DNA of 64,000 bases from Mytilus californianus (Eukaryota; Mollusca; Bivalvia; Mytilida; Mytilidae): assembly GCF_021869535.1 (NCBI RefSeq), contig NW_026262712.1, positions 47,660,884 to 47,724,883 on the forward strand, read 5' to 3'. Position 1 is the stretch's first letter. Each line of letters opens with the position of its first letter. Under the pieces are notes generated by a model that saw only the letters and a list, made by a program, of their open reading frames with translations, did not search any database and was not told the DNA's origin. The position numbers and the translations under genes are program-made. Of the stretch, positions 22,587-33,631 are shown one piece after another.

Positions 22587-23118
22587 TTATCTCTGTTGTC
22601 CCAATTCTGTTTTTTTTTTCTTATTTTGCATGTTATAGTGGATATTTTTGTAATACATGTAATAGCGTGTTTTACCGTTTATTTTTGGGATTATTATTGG
22701 CTATTTCACATGTTTGAAACAAAAATGATTACATTCTATTTGTCAGTTTTTGTTGTATAAATATAGTATTATTTCATCTGTTTTACTACATAATTTTACA
22801 AATATTTGTTCGCAAATTCCTATGCTAGAAAATCGTGATGTGCCTAGAGTGCTAGAAATTCCGGTAACATACTTATTATATATACTTTATATATGCTCTT
22901 TGGTCGGGTTGTTGTCTCTTTGACACATTCCCCATTTCCATTCTCAATTTTATTGGAAATAAGTTTGAAAATGTCTTATTTTGTAAAAACAGATAATATT
23001 CAGATGCCTGATAGTATAAAGATCTTTAAAGGTAGAAGTGTTATATTTGTATTTTGTTAACCAATTAATGGTGATCTGAGATTTATCAATGCATCTTTGG
23101 ACACGATAACATGGTTAT

Positions 23119-23290
23119 TTATGGTTGGGGGGGAGGGGGCAGGAGGATTTGTTTTGGATGGGTTATTTATTTTTGTTGACCAAAAGTGCAGATTATTTAT
23201 TTTCTGCAATGTTGAAGCATGATTTTTTATTTTCATTCAAACAAGGGACTGATTATCTATTTTCACAATTATATTTATAATATTTGAAAA
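23119..23290 (+). repeat. G-rich dispersed repeat copy
   Basis: 'ggttgggggggagggggcag' followed by 'ttatttatttt' segments. Same style as 7010-7215 and as the minus-strand copy at 26050-26230. Confidence 0.5.
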
Positions 23291-23887
23291 CATACAATTT
23301 TTAAATTCTTAAATAAATAACATAGTCAATTAAGTCAATCAGAATTAATCATCATCCTCTGGAAGTTAATCTTCTGAATTGCTAACTGCATATATTGCAT
23401 ACGTACAAGGTATTAAAGCTGGGCTGTAACTGGCCGCTTTTAAAAGTTGTCAAACAAAAAAATCAGCGAAGAGTCTGGGGATCGCTGAAGGCCCCAAGAA
23501 GCTATAGAAAATTTGGCGCAAAATCATGCATTATGCGCGTTTCCCAGACCCTAACTCAATCTGAAACGCAAGTTCTGTTTTAATATTTTTTGACAATATT
23601 CTGGTCTCCAAGCAAAATATATAGATTCAGTGTAAGACTTTTAGTTTTTAGGGACAACATCAAAAGACCAATATGTAGGACAAAGCAAAACATGTTTCAG
23701 ATTGCGGAAAACCTTTTATACCTGTCAATTATGTTTTTTTTTTTTCAAATTAAGTTAAGAGGGGGCTGATTATCATTGATAGAACTATGTCAAGTCAGTT
23801 GTTATAACACATTTCAATTACAACTTGATGTAGTTCCTAACTGGGATACAATTTAAAGTAGTTTGTAATAGACAAAAGTTCCTTAAA
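23291..23887. other. No gene seen
   Basis: AT-rich intron sequence between the G-rich repeat and the Tc1-type element. An open frame at 23395-23583 has no recognisable domain. Confidence 0.45.
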
Positions 23888-23889
23888 TA

Positions 23890-23917
23890 TACAGTCCGCC
23901 AAAAGTGAAGCACCACC
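23890..23917 (+). repeat. Left terminal inverted repeat of the Tc1 element
   Basis: 'tacagtccgccaaaagtgaa' then 'gcaccacc'. The matching right end reads '...gttaa...' at the mismatch position. Confidence 0.93.
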
Positions 23918-24208
23918 CTATATTTAACACCTATGATATTTTACAACACCTTTTAATCTAACAAACTCAAAAATGAGTTAAAAAGTGCCAAATCGTAAAC
24001 AAAATTTATGTCAAGTTTTAAAACAGTTTTTTGAAAATTTTGGCACTCTAAATTTATGTTTGAAATACTGTCAAAATTCAAAGTGTTAAGGCAAGAATAA
24101 AGTTTCACTTTGACAAAAGAATTTTATTGTTTAACAACATTTAATTTGCACTCAATTATCATAGCATAAAGTAAAAGGCATCTGGTAATGTTTACATGAA
24201 ATTTTGCA

Positions 24209-25237
24209 TCAATATGATGTGTATCCGCCCCGCTCCCGGTAAAGTTCTCTTACACGGCGTCTCATACTGTGGACAAGGCGCCTCAGATTTGCTAGTGGAA
24301 ATCTCTGCCATTCGATTACTATTGCTGCGCGTAACTCTTCGAGATTTTGACAAGGTGGGTTGCGGCGGTTAAGATTTCGTCCAATTCCATCCCACACATG
24401 CTCAATTAGGTTCATATCCGGAGACATGGCCGGCCAAAAGATACTGTCAATTGACTCTTGCTGCTTATAAGCTGTCTCAATTCTTGCTCTGTGTGGTCTT
24501 GCATTATCGTCCATGTACAGGAGACGATCAGCTAGTGGATGGCCATCGAAATGTTGAACAACGATGTCACGTAGCACTTAGTCTCTGTAAATCTGGCCAT
24601 TCATATTCCCTTGTAAGACATGCATATCAAGTTTACAATTCAACGAAAAACATCCCCACACCGTAATACCACCTGCACCAAAAGCATGAGTTGGGAAAAT
24701 GTTCCTTTCGTTATGGGCTGTATTGCGTTCTCGCCAAACGCGCATACGCCCGTCTACGGGCCGTAAAAGAAAGCGACTTTCGTCAGACCAATGAATTTTC
24801 CGCCAATTTCGGATGTTCCAAAGAATATGGTCATAGGCCCACTGCATACGAATTTGTCGATGCCTTGGTAACAGATGTGAACGTCGTACAACTCTACGTG
24901 CTCGCAGGTTAGCGTTATTGAGCATACGGATAACACTTCGAACACCTATCCTTCCACCTAGTGGCCATTGCTGTAGTAACTGAGTTGCAGGTGTAAATGG
25001 ATGAGCCCTTGCGGTGCGAATCAACAATCTGTCACTACGAATTGACGTTTTACGTGGTCTTCCAGATCGAGGTCTGTCATTTACACTTCCTGTGTCTCTT
25101 TGACGTCGTAAAAGTCGAACGATGACTGTGTGATTGACGTTAAAATGGTCACCAATGGTTCTTGTGCTCATACCTGCAGTTGACATGCCAACAGCTTGCC
25201 ATCTTTCAGCTTCAGATAACTTACGTCTTGCCATCAC
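24209..25237 (-). pseudogene. Tc1-type transposase with one nonsense codon
   Basis: Cut-and-paste transposase acting in the nucleus on its own terminal repeats. The frame starts at ATG 25237 and would run about 341 residues, the usual length for Tc1. A TAA at 24580-24578 ends the first part after 219 residues (...NGQIYRD), and the same frame continues (VLRDIVVQHF...) for 122 more to 24209. The N-terminal part has a paired-like helix-turn-helix region (AVGMSTAGMSTRTIGDHF; then NHTVIVRLLRRQ) and a GRPRKT basic hook. Catalytic residues are visible: first Asp in HWSDESRF, second in YMDDNARPH, and Glu in PDMNLIEHVWD, with 34 residues between the second Asp and the Glu. The nonsense codon falls between the first and second catalytic Asp, so this copy cannot make an active enzyme unless the stop is read through. 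Confidence 0.93.
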
Positions 25238-25483
25238 AGATAAACTTGATAAAAAGTGCTAATTCTACCTGTGCAGGTAACTTATAGTGGAAAGTTTGAA
25301 TGTACCCAAACCTGTTTTCCACACTGACCACGATGAGGTTAATTAAAAGTAGTTTAACAGGTTAAAATGAACTTATTATTGCACAAAATTGATACACAAT
25401 ATTGTGTATGCTTATTGTTATAATTTAAAACAAAAAATACGATTAAGCAATACTTTTATAAAAATTATAAAGTATCATATATT

Positions 25484-25511
25484 GGTGGTGCTTAACTTTT
25501 GGCGGACTGTA
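25484..25511 (-). repeat. Right terminal inverted repeat of the Tc1 element
   Basis: 'ggtggtgcttaacttttggc' then 'ggactgta', the complement of the left end with one mismatch, followed by TA. Confidence 0.93.
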
Positions 25512-25513
25512 TA

Positions 25514-26049
25514 TAATAAAACTCAAGTTTAAAACATAATTACTAAATTACAAATAGAATGCAACACTAAGAGAATAGTCATAAAGAAGGGCAATCAATG
25601 AACAAAAGACGAACCCGGGAACAGATAAAACACAAAATGACAAACATTATAGACAATCAGCACTGAAAAATAAAAATAAATGAGAAACATGGATCTCAAA
25701 AAACAGGGGCTACGTCAGAGGGTAAACAGAACTTGCTTCTTGCAAGACACTTGCCATGAAAACAATTTGATATGATGACAAGCTTTTGTTTTGAAATTTC
25801 CAACATGAGGCATTTGCCTCAATGTAGTTACGGCCCTGTAATAAAAGTGAGGTGAATGGTCACGAGACAATATACCTCAAGTGAAATGAAACCTATTTTC
25901 AAACATATTAAATACATTAATATTTATATTATTAAAAGATTTGGGAAGTTTTTCCCGAAAAAAATATGAAAAAGACGAATTTTGGAAGAATCTGGTGCCA
26001 TCTCATACTTCAGAATAGCATTTATAAAATGGCTTAAAAGACCTGCCAA
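25514..26049. other. No gene seen; repeat debris
   Basis: Contains 'gaacaaaagacgaacccggg' and 'ggctacgtcagagggtaaac', which look like pieces of a dispersed repeat. No exon is recognised. Confidence 0.4.
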
Positions 26050-26165
26050 GTTAATTTCAATACATTGTAAGTCAGGTTATTTATTTTCAAACTACCACAG
26101 AACAAACCATTCATTTTTGTTATTATCAAGGCTGAGTTATTTATTTTCAAAATCCGCCTGCCCAG

Positions 26166-26197
<32 letters not shown>

Positions 26198-26230
26198 AGA
26201 ATATCAAATGGTCGTTCCCTAATATTAAAA
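26050..26230 (-). repeat. G-rich dispersed repeat copy with a 32-base poly-C tract
   Basis: On the minus strand it reads 'gggaacgaccatttgatatt' followed by a G run and 'ttttgaaaataaataac' twice. The homopolymer is 26166-26197 (32 C). Same family as 7010-7215. Confidence 0.65.
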
Positions 26231-26637
26231 AAAACACCGAAAAAAGCGCTTAACTGGATAATCTCAGTTACCTTTAGTTAGTGTTTGATTTCCAGTCTCT
26301 AGTGTGGCGTGTCCTAGTTGGAGATAATAGACACTCATATCCGAGAGTGTCTTAGATTTCAAAGTTTTGCATAATTACCTATGAAAGATTTTACTCATTT
26401 TTGTTCAATGACATTTTTATTAACAAATTTTCAAATATTGCGGTAAAGGTTCTTATGCATTGTCTCATTCAGGAGAAGTGTGGTTAGACAGATGTATCTT
26501 GTTCCATATTATACATCGTAAACTGTGTATAAAGACATGCTTGTTTTTCTTCAAATTAATGATAAATGAACTAGCACAAGTATACTTCTGTTTATAATAA
26601 AATGTGACACTACTACTTTTACTAAAATTTACTTCCC
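26231..26637. other. No gene seen
   Basis: AT-rich intron sequence with nothing recognised. Confidence 0.4.
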
Positions 26638-26830
26638 CGATGGTTGTATGATAGCGTGCTCACCTCAGCGAGCGAATAATTATTGGTACGATACGCGGCA
26701 AGGTCGAAAAAAAGACTAACTACTTGCACTTATCATTTTACTGCCTTCATTTAGGAGTAAGCAAAAGGATTGATCGGTTCTGAATCAGTATAATGTGTCC
26801 GGGTAGATCATGTAGATGACTTATCTGCTC
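26638..26830 (+). mobile_element. Probable degraded tRNA-derived SINE
   Basis: 'gatggttgtatgatagcgtg' then 'ctcacctcagcgagcg' resembles a tRNA-like A-box region, and the B box is degenerate ('ttggtacgatacgcgg'). The body 'catttaggagtaagcaaaag' and 'tcagtataatgtgtccgggt' resembles the body of a molluscan SINE as I remember it. Boundaries approximate. Confidence 0.4.
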
Positions 26831-27566
26831 TGGAATGTGACCATGTGATAAAAAAAATCTTTACTCAAAATGAACTTCCTCGCAAACAACACTTTAAAAA
26901 ATACTAATAAAAAAGGAAGATTATCTTAGAGATAAACCATACGATCTCTTTACTTACTACTAGAAGCCTTTTGGTTATTTTGTCATAAGATAACTGTTCC
27001 TATTATTGGGGGGAAATGCATATTCTCAGTAAACATAAAAGTGAGCGGGGTATAAGTAATCTTGAGACAGCAATCTCATGCAGGACTATGACTATGCGTT
27101 ACCAATATATCAACGCTGGCTGTTGTCGTATTTGTTCGTTTCCAATGAACATTTTTATTGAAAACATTGAACAATAACGACTTATCAGTTTCTTTTCTCT
27201 GGCGTATGTACACATAATATGTCAATTTCGTACAGTAGTCTTGATTTCATAAAGAATTGACAGCTTACTTTGTTTATATTTTTTTTTTCTTCATAAAAAC
27301 ATATTTGCTGTTTTGAAAATGTTTTACATAGTATCACTATAGAAACTGAGTGTTTTTTTTAATAAAAAGACATTTAGTTGGAATAGTTTTCTTTTCATCT
27401 TTTCGATTACATATTTAAAAAAAATATTAATCGTATATTGAGTTCTAAAGAGTGAAATGAAAGGAATTGTGCCATTCATGATTGGTTTGTACTTTGAAAT
27501 AAAAGAAGCTTACCCGACAACACAAGAACGATGGTTACTAAATATATTTGTTCATTAAAATAGTAC
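26831..27566. other. No gene seen
   Basis: AT-rich intron sequence with several poly-T and poly-A runs and nothing recognised. Confidence 0.4.
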
Positions 27567-27781
27567 AATGCTGTGGATTCATTTATTTTCGTGGGTTCAA
27601 TTTTCGTGGATTGAGGAAAACTTCCATTTTCGTGGATATTTGAATTCGTGGTTTTGTTTTAGGCAACATATATTTCTATGGAACATTTGTAATTCATTGA
27701 ACATTTAAATTCGTGGTTTCCCTGTACCCATGAAATCCACGAAAATTGGTATCCAACGAATAATAATAAATCCACAATGTC
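27567..27781. mobile_element. MITE-like element with inverted ends
   Basis: The left end 'caatgctgtggattcattta' and the complement of the right end ('acattgtggatttattatta') match, and both continue into 'caattttcgtggat'. The interior has repeated 'ttcgtgg' motifs. It is short and non-coding. I recall this as a frequent bivalve repeat. Confidence 0.65.
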
Positions 27782-29188
27782 TGCTAAGGTTGATTCTTTG
27801 TATCGTTAATATATGCTTTCTTTATCTTACCATTGTTTTCAGAATGCAAGCACATAAATAGAAAAACGAATTGGTTTAGTGATAGAGGGTTTTATGCTGT
27901 GATCAATTTAATTCAAGTTCAAGTTTAAACTCTTTATTATGACTCTCCGATACACAAGGTGTAACAAAATGAATTCAATATATATTTAAATGGAAATGAC
28001 AGATAATATGATATACAAATACATATATATTGAGTTAACTATGAAAACACGATTTATCAAAACAAAACAGATAATTGTGTATAAACTTTTTTTTCTAATT
28101 TTCTCGAGAATATTGCTATTATAAGACATTTTGTATTATTTAAGACCTTATTATCACATAATGCAAATAGTCCATACATTTTATATACACATGGATAGCG
28201 TGTATAATATAAAGACCCTAATGTTAAGGTCGAAAAGTTGGTATCTTTTCCGTGTTACGTTTAAACATTCTCTTGTTTCATTTTATATAAACATGATGAA
28301 ATAATCGATAAAATTAACTTTGATTGCAAATGGCAATTTTACCTCCAACACTAGCTATGAACTTCAAATGATGAATGTAGATTGATTGATTCTGAGGGAG
28401 GAGGATGTTTACCAAAAAACCAAGGACTAACAAAGCAATCATTTTGAATAACTTGTTAAATTTTGCTTACAAGTATGGATGTCAATGAGTACGCGATTAC
28501 TTCCAAGTAAAAAATTATGTGTACATTCATAAATATATTTATACTATAAGAATTAAATAAATTTACTTATTAACAATTTACAATAACTAATTACCTTACG
28601 CTATATTTTTTTTACAAAACACATTACTTAGATATTTAGAACACAGTTCTCATATCATATAGATTATCAGCCCTTTGTCGTAATATCAGCCAAAAGACCA
28701 ACGATTCAAGTGATAATATCGGCATTATAGTAAATAAATCTGACATGAAAAAAAAATGAATATCATGTAATCATGTAATGATCTTTTTATAATATACTTT
28801 TAAAAAAAAATTTCCATGAAATATTTTTATTTATTTTGAAAAATATTTCTCGCGTACTAAATATTGACATTTATAATCATGATAATATTGCAAATCAAAA
28901 ATCACAGGCAACTTAATATATTCAACTACATGTATATTAAATATATTAAAGTGTAGAATAACATATTTCAGAGGGTTCACATTGTCATTATTTAAATGAC
29001 AAAATGGATAAAATGATTTTGTACAGTCTGATTTAACTAGATTTTGATACTTGAATAGCTTCACAGAGACAGCACGAATTTGGAATATGCTGCTTCATTT
29101 GGTCAGAAATATAGCCTTGTTTAATTAGAGCACGCAACTATCAAACTCTGCTGTCTCATGGCTGAATTATATGCCTGCTTTCTACAAT
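27782..29188. other. No gene seen
   Basis: AT-rich. 27907-28040 ('caagttcaagtttaaactct' then 'gactctccgatacacaagg') resembles the end of a retroelement in antisense. No exon is recognised. Confidence 0.4.
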
Positions 29189-30281
29189 ATTTAATATAAT
29201 ATTGCCTGTATCTGCTTTTCGACGCATGCTTATTAATGTAGCTACATAGAAAATGAAAGGATATGGAGTAAATGTACATGGGACAAAATCGAACACAATA
29301 CATAGAAAACATAGAAAATTGTCAATGAACAGGGCTTTTGTTCCTGTTCTTCATCTTGACAGTTGATGTCTTGTCACTTGCCTATATTTTTGTTTTCTGC
29401 TTGTTTTGAATTATGAAATTTTAGGTAGACTTATCGTATTGTTCTAAATCGTTATTAATGTGCTTATATATGAAAATTTAAAGGTGCCACTAATCCATAT
29501 TCTCTATCTATTTCAATGTAAGTAAGTAAGTAAGTAATTTCTTTTGATATAAAGTCCAAACATTGAACTATTATCATTTACAAAATAAACATATTACATG
29601 TGATTATAAAATGGAACAAAATTATAAAAACAACAATACATTGAACAGCACAATTAAAATAACTTTACCACGGCCGAGTTGGTTACAGTTAAGTCCTATA
29701 TTATATGTTACAAATGTATCAAAGAATTCAAACTCAGCAGTCGAAAATAAGGTTTAAATTGTACATGTGTACCGATTCTAAATAAAATTTATTTACTTTC
29801 TTACATAGAGCATACGTTTAACACTTCGGTATAAAATATATTTTATGATTTGTATTGCATTTTACATTAAATTAATAATACGACAAATCTATTACCGGCA
29901 TCAGATCCGTGTCCTTTTCTCAAATATGTGCCTTCTGACGTCATGAAACCCAAATCAGTGGCCTTTTTTTCTGTATCCTATTTGTCAGGAAGACTTTTAA
30001 TGTAACAATATGAAACTTAAATCTATGCCCCTTTGTTTCATTTTAAATCTGTTTGAGCATTAATGCAATAATGCTTCGTTACTTATTTCACTAGCATGAA
30101 AAAACCGAAGGAACAGTGTTGAAATTTCGCAAAAGTAGTTTTCTGAAGTCATTTTAAGTTATGCTCTTTTTATTTGGACAACATCACTTAATTACTTGGT
30201 ACCTCTTACAATAATTGTCACTATAGGCCATGGAATGCCGTACATGTATATAGAAAAGGATTCATAACAGCGTTCATGTAG

Positions 30282-30406
30282 ACACCAGTAATCAGTTTGG
30301 TTCACAAAAAAACTTACGACTAAAATTGATCGAAAGTTATGAACAATTCAGTATACTTACGATCAACTTTAGTCGTATCATTTTTTTTGAAACTGATTAC
30401 TGGTAT
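30282..30406. repeat. Foldback hairpin, shared by both duplication copies
   Basis: 'acaccagtaatcagttt' and 'aacttacgactaaaattgat' on the left face 'atcaactttagtcgtatca' and 'aaactgattactggt' on the right. The partner in copy B is 48964-49088. It predates the duplication. Confidence 0.8.
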
Positions 30407-30680
30407 TTAAACGTGATCGTGTGTGTCACTGGATGTCGACATCACAGATTTTAGGCAATTGCAGTACATTGTAGGGGTCTTTTAATGAGGATGTACATAA
30501 TTACCATCTTTACTCATTACCATTCATAAAATAAAAGTTTATAGGAATTTGGTATAAATATGATTTATAGATCCCATCAACAAGTTTCTTATATTCAAAC
30601 GATTAAGGATGTTCAGAGGTGATGGCATCCAGTAATCGAGAAAAAAGGTTATTTGTTATCTTTTGCACAAAACTTTAGTT

Positions 30681-30720
30681 ATGTTGCTCATTTTAATTGT
30701 TCATTTTTTTTTATATTCAG
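30681..30720 (+). other. In-frame ATG and hydrophobic codons in front of EGF1 (possible alternative start)
   Basis: Reading the 3' end of the upstream intron in the EGF1 frame, ATG at 30681 gives MLLILIVHFFLYSA directly before NPCYAVFCG. This would be a convincing signal peptide if transcription began in this intron. The more ordinary reading is that the polypyrimidine tract 'catttttttttatattcag' merely happens to encode Phe and Leu. In copy B the ATG is CTG and the tract is displaced by about 330 bp. Confidence 0.25.
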
Positions 30721-30816
30721 CTAATCCTTGTTATGCAGTTTTTTGTGGTGTTGGTACTTGCTCTAATGGAATCTGCTCGTGTCCTAGTGGATATTATGGA
30801 GTTAGCTGTGAAAACT
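30721..30816 (+). CDS. EGF-like exon 1
   Basis: The acceptor 'ttttttatattcag' ends at 30720 and the donor 'aact|gtacgt' begins at 30817. The exon is 96 nt, phase 1-1. It encodes (A)NPCYAVFCGVGTCSNGIC followed by SCPSGYYGVSCEN. The six cysteines follow C-x4-C-x4-C-x4-C-x-C-x8-C, a compact EGF module without the N-terminal calcium-binding residues. This is the most divergent of the six EGF exons (AVF instead of GVS or NIN after the first Cys). EGF arrays usually act as spacers or protein-binding modules in secreted and membrane proteins. Confidence 0.85.
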
Positions 30817-31728
30817 GTACGTATGTTATTGTGTGTTATCTCTTATTGTACACATTTATGATACGGGTTTTATGACATGATACAGGATACATTGTACGTC
30901 AAACGTATACCTGACTACAGTGAAACACTTGTTAAGCTATAGAGTGAAACGAGCGTTGCAAGCTTTTAATTATAGTTATAATCGAAAAATATTTAAAAAA
31001 AAACCTTTATAAGTGGGAGATTGAAAAACTTTGTATACTAAACATACATTCATACAGATCTAGATTCTAACCCTGAATGCCTGTATATGCATTTTACAAA
31101 TTTTATTAAAATTTTGAATTAATATAACTAGGAGTATTTTGTAGAGTGAGTTAAAGTATTATGGATAAAATGTCTACTATATGTACATACAACCCACATT
31201 AAAAAAATGATGTCAAAAATTTAGCACCACCGGTTATTGTTAAGATACATGTATAGTAATAATTTTCAAAGTGGAAACTACTTCTCCTTACTTTACTTAT
31301 CTACAAATACGTTATTAGAATGTAAACACTGCGAAATTCTGATATTTTTACCAAATTAAGTGAGAAGTAATATTATAGAATATTGCACGCTGACTTTCCA
31401 GTGCGTTCTGTGGAAATGTTACATTGCTTATAAATAAGATGAGGTATGAATGCAAATGAGACAACTATCCATCCAACATGTCCAAGTCACAATGTGTAAA
31501 AAGTAAACAATTAAAGGTCAAAGTACGACCTTCAACACGGAGCCTTGACTCACACCGAACAACAAGCTGTAAACATGATAAAGGGCCTCAAAAAGACTAG
31601 TGTAAAACAATTCAAACAGGAAAACCAACGGTCTAATCTATATAAAAAACGAGAAACGAGAAACACTTACATGTATACAATATTAATATCTATACACATT
31701 GAGTTGCAAAGTCTAATTTATTGCACAG
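30817..31728 (+). other. Intron 912 bp with a dispersed repeat
   Basis: Between EGF1 and EGF2. 31040-31165 is repeated after EGF3 (33818-33942), a trace of internal block duplication. 31430-31640 is a mussel-type repeat also present in copy B at 50320-50540. Confidence 0.7.
31430..31640 (+). repeat. Dispersed mussel-type repeat copy (shared with copy B)
   Basis: 'agatgaggtatgaatgcaaa', 'tgagacaactatccatccaa' and 'tgtaaaacaattcaaacagg'. Its presence at the same intron position in copy B (50320-50540) shows insertion before the segmental duplication. Confidence 0.75.
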
Positions 31729-31824
31729 ATGATCCATGTTATGGTGTAAGCTGTGGTGTTGGTACCTGCTCAAGTGGAATATGTTCCTGTCCAGGTGGTT
31801 ACTCTGGTAGTAGTTGCCAAACTT
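31729..31824 (+). CDS. EGF-like exon 2
   Basis: The acceptor 'tttattgcacag' ends at 31728 and the donor 'actt|gtaagt' begins at 31825. 96 nt, phase 1-1. It encodes (D)DPCYGVSCGVGTCSSGIC then SCPGGYSGSSCQT with the six-cysteine spacing of the array. Closest to EGF4 in both coding sequence and the ~30 bp before the acceptor ('gcaaagtctaatttattgc'), so EGF2 and EGF4 are duplicates. No stop or frameshift. Confidence 0.88.
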
Positions 31825-33535
31825 GTAAGTATCGATATTTGTATACATTTGTTACAACTGGAACCGCTGGAGTAAAATAGAAGTTTAATCTTATTTGCAC
31901 GATTTGACCCTTTTTTCAAATATTTAAAAATAGATTTGGAGTAGAAATATAAAAATTGTAGTTTATGACACGATTGATTGATTGTTGTTTTGTAACGCCA
32001 AATTGCGAATATTTCATGTTTTTCAGGACGAAAACAAATTGATACTAGTAATAGATTCATTAGGTGGGTTTTGTAATGGCGTCGACAGGTGTGAAGGGCA
32101 TTCAAGTTAGACTACCACTGAAAAGAGTATCAATGTTTAATCGAAACAAATCAATTAAGTGTTATCTCATTTTTATAGCACTGGGTCTGTACTCCCGCTC
32201 GGGAATTGTTAGTCCCGACGGTATCTCAGGCCTAGAAGTCAGTGTTTTGCACTGACATGAGTTACAAGCTATATTTTTTTTTTATTAATTTCCAGTTATA
32301 AATTAAGAAATTAGCAAAATAGAAAACAAATAAGGTTCCAACTCTCTTCGCAAAAGTTGACCTGGTTATTCGAGTAAAAACGTAAAAGGATAAAAAATTT
32401 CCAATACATTTGATAAACTGTAGTATATATTGTGATATGTTTAATAAAAATGATAGGCCACCGACATTTCACATGGATTACACAGAGGAAAGGCATCATC
32501 ACGTGAATAGAATTTAAACTAAAGGATAGAATTTTTGAATAATATAGGAGAAAACAAAATCTAATAAATGCTTTTAAAAATCCAAAAAAGAGAAATGGAA
32601 TCATCGGACTGTTTTTCCTGCTATAATATATCAAAGGAAATAATCCTGTAGATTCCTTTGTAAATTAAACAATTTCTTAACCCCCACTAAATACGCTTTG
32701 ATCAACAAATTTATAAAACAAGCAAAAATATTTTATCTTAAAATATGTGAAAATCTGTTTTTTTTTAATGAGGATTTTTATTAGTAAATTGCATTCCTGC
32801 ATTCGAATATGCTGACTTGATTGAAAATCTAGACGTATTGCGTTATGCTATTTTACTATCCAAGATGGCAAAGACCCCTATACCACATTAAATTCTTTTT
32901 TGGTTCAATATCTTTTAAAATATTGAAACGTTTTGCGGTTTCATTGTTTAGGTTTTGAGCGTTACGGATTGAAAATAATTAAGAAATGTGTTTGTATACT
33001 CTAAATTTATAATTTTTCTTTTGTTTTTTGAAAATTGCCTTGCAATAGGAAAAAAAAACGCACTTGTCACTCAGTTTTAAATCTGGCTTAATGTGCACAC
33101 ATCATGGCAAATAGGATTTTATATCTACACATGTACTTCTGGATCACGCGTGGCAACTTTTTTATATATCCGACACAGCCAAACGGAATGGGTGTTTACT
33201 ATATGATGGGAGAAGTCGAAATGACTATATATTTAATACCCCGGTCAACCCTGTAGGTGGTATAGGTCATGCTTATTCTATAAATTTCTATATTTATTAG
33301 AGAAATCCAATGTCCCTCGGCCAACAAATATATTTACACTCAGGCAATATTATCAAACATATACAAGTCTTCATTTAAACATGACGTTTTGCAAATAAAT
33401 TCCATTTCTATAAAAACCTTTGCTGACGCCTTCAAGTTTCGAATTGCTGGAAGCAAACTTACGATTATTTGTTCCCACAATGTTAAGCACATTAAAACAA
33501 ATATAGTATATGTGATAATGATGTATTTTATACAG
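31825..33535 (+). other. Intron 1711 bp
   Basis: 31985-32332 is absent from copy B and contains 'gtctgtactcccgctcggga' and 'gtcagtgttttgcactgac', probably a dispersed element inserted after the duplication. 33100-33320 is related to the intron after EGF4 (34700-34930). Confidence 0.65.
31985..32332. mobile_element. Copy A-specific insertion (~350 bp), class unknown
   Basis: Alignment by eye with copy B breaks at 'gattgattgat' and resumes at 'ggttccaactctctt'. No inverted ends or coding capacity are recognised. It could equally be a deletion in copy B. Confidence 0.5.
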
Positions 33536-33631
33536 ATGATCCATGTTACAATATAAACTGTGGGGTTGGTACCTGTTCCAGTGGAACCTGTTCCTGCCCA
33601 GGAGGATACTCTGGAAGTAACTGCCAAACTT
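33536..33631 (+). CDS. EGF-like exon 3
   Basis: The acceptor 'atgtattttatacag' ends at 33535 and the donor 'actt|gtaagc' begins at 33632. 96 nt, phase 1-1. It encodes (D)DPCYNINCGVGTCSSGTC then SCPGGYSGSNCQT, six cysteines. Shares its NIN loop and acceptor region with EGF5 (35188), its duplicate, and NxNC with EGF6. Intact frame. Confidence 0.88.

Larger units (their letters stand above)
19816..23118 (+). repeat. 1169-bp tandem repeat, about 2.8 copies
   Basis: Units begin 'agaatcaacgcttcctaaat' at 19816, 20985 and 22154, an exact 1169-bp period twice. Units 1 and 2 are nearly identical (only a handful of substitutions seen, for example 'ttttggtcgg' versus 'ttttcgtcgg'). Unit 3 is clearly more diverged, with small indels, and fades into the G-rich repeat near 23118. 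Each unit holds a minus-strand and a plus-strand tRNA-like module, a segment ending 'gttgtctctttggcacgttc' that I know as a bivalve repeat tail, and (between units) a 103-bp hairpin. Confidence 0.92.
23890..25511 (-). mobile_element. Tc1/mariner-superfamily DNA transposon (DD34E), 1622 bp
   Basis: It is flanked by TA on both sides (23888-23889 and 25512-25513), the target duplication of Tc1/mariner elements. Terminal inverted repeats of about 28 bp (23890-23917 and 25484-25511) begin 'tacagtccgccaaaagt' and differ at one position. One transposase frame on the minus strand fills most of the interior and is interrupted once. Intact ends and a nearly intact frame imply fairly recent insertion. 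It lies in the large intron between the PAN and EGF exons. Confidence 0.95.

Noticed and set aside
24691-24912. Plus-strand open frame within the transposon
   Set aside because: Antisense shadow of the transposase frame.
26034-26281. Open frames with poly-Pro or poly-Gly runs on the two strands
   Set aside because: Generated by the poly-C tract in a dispersed repeat.
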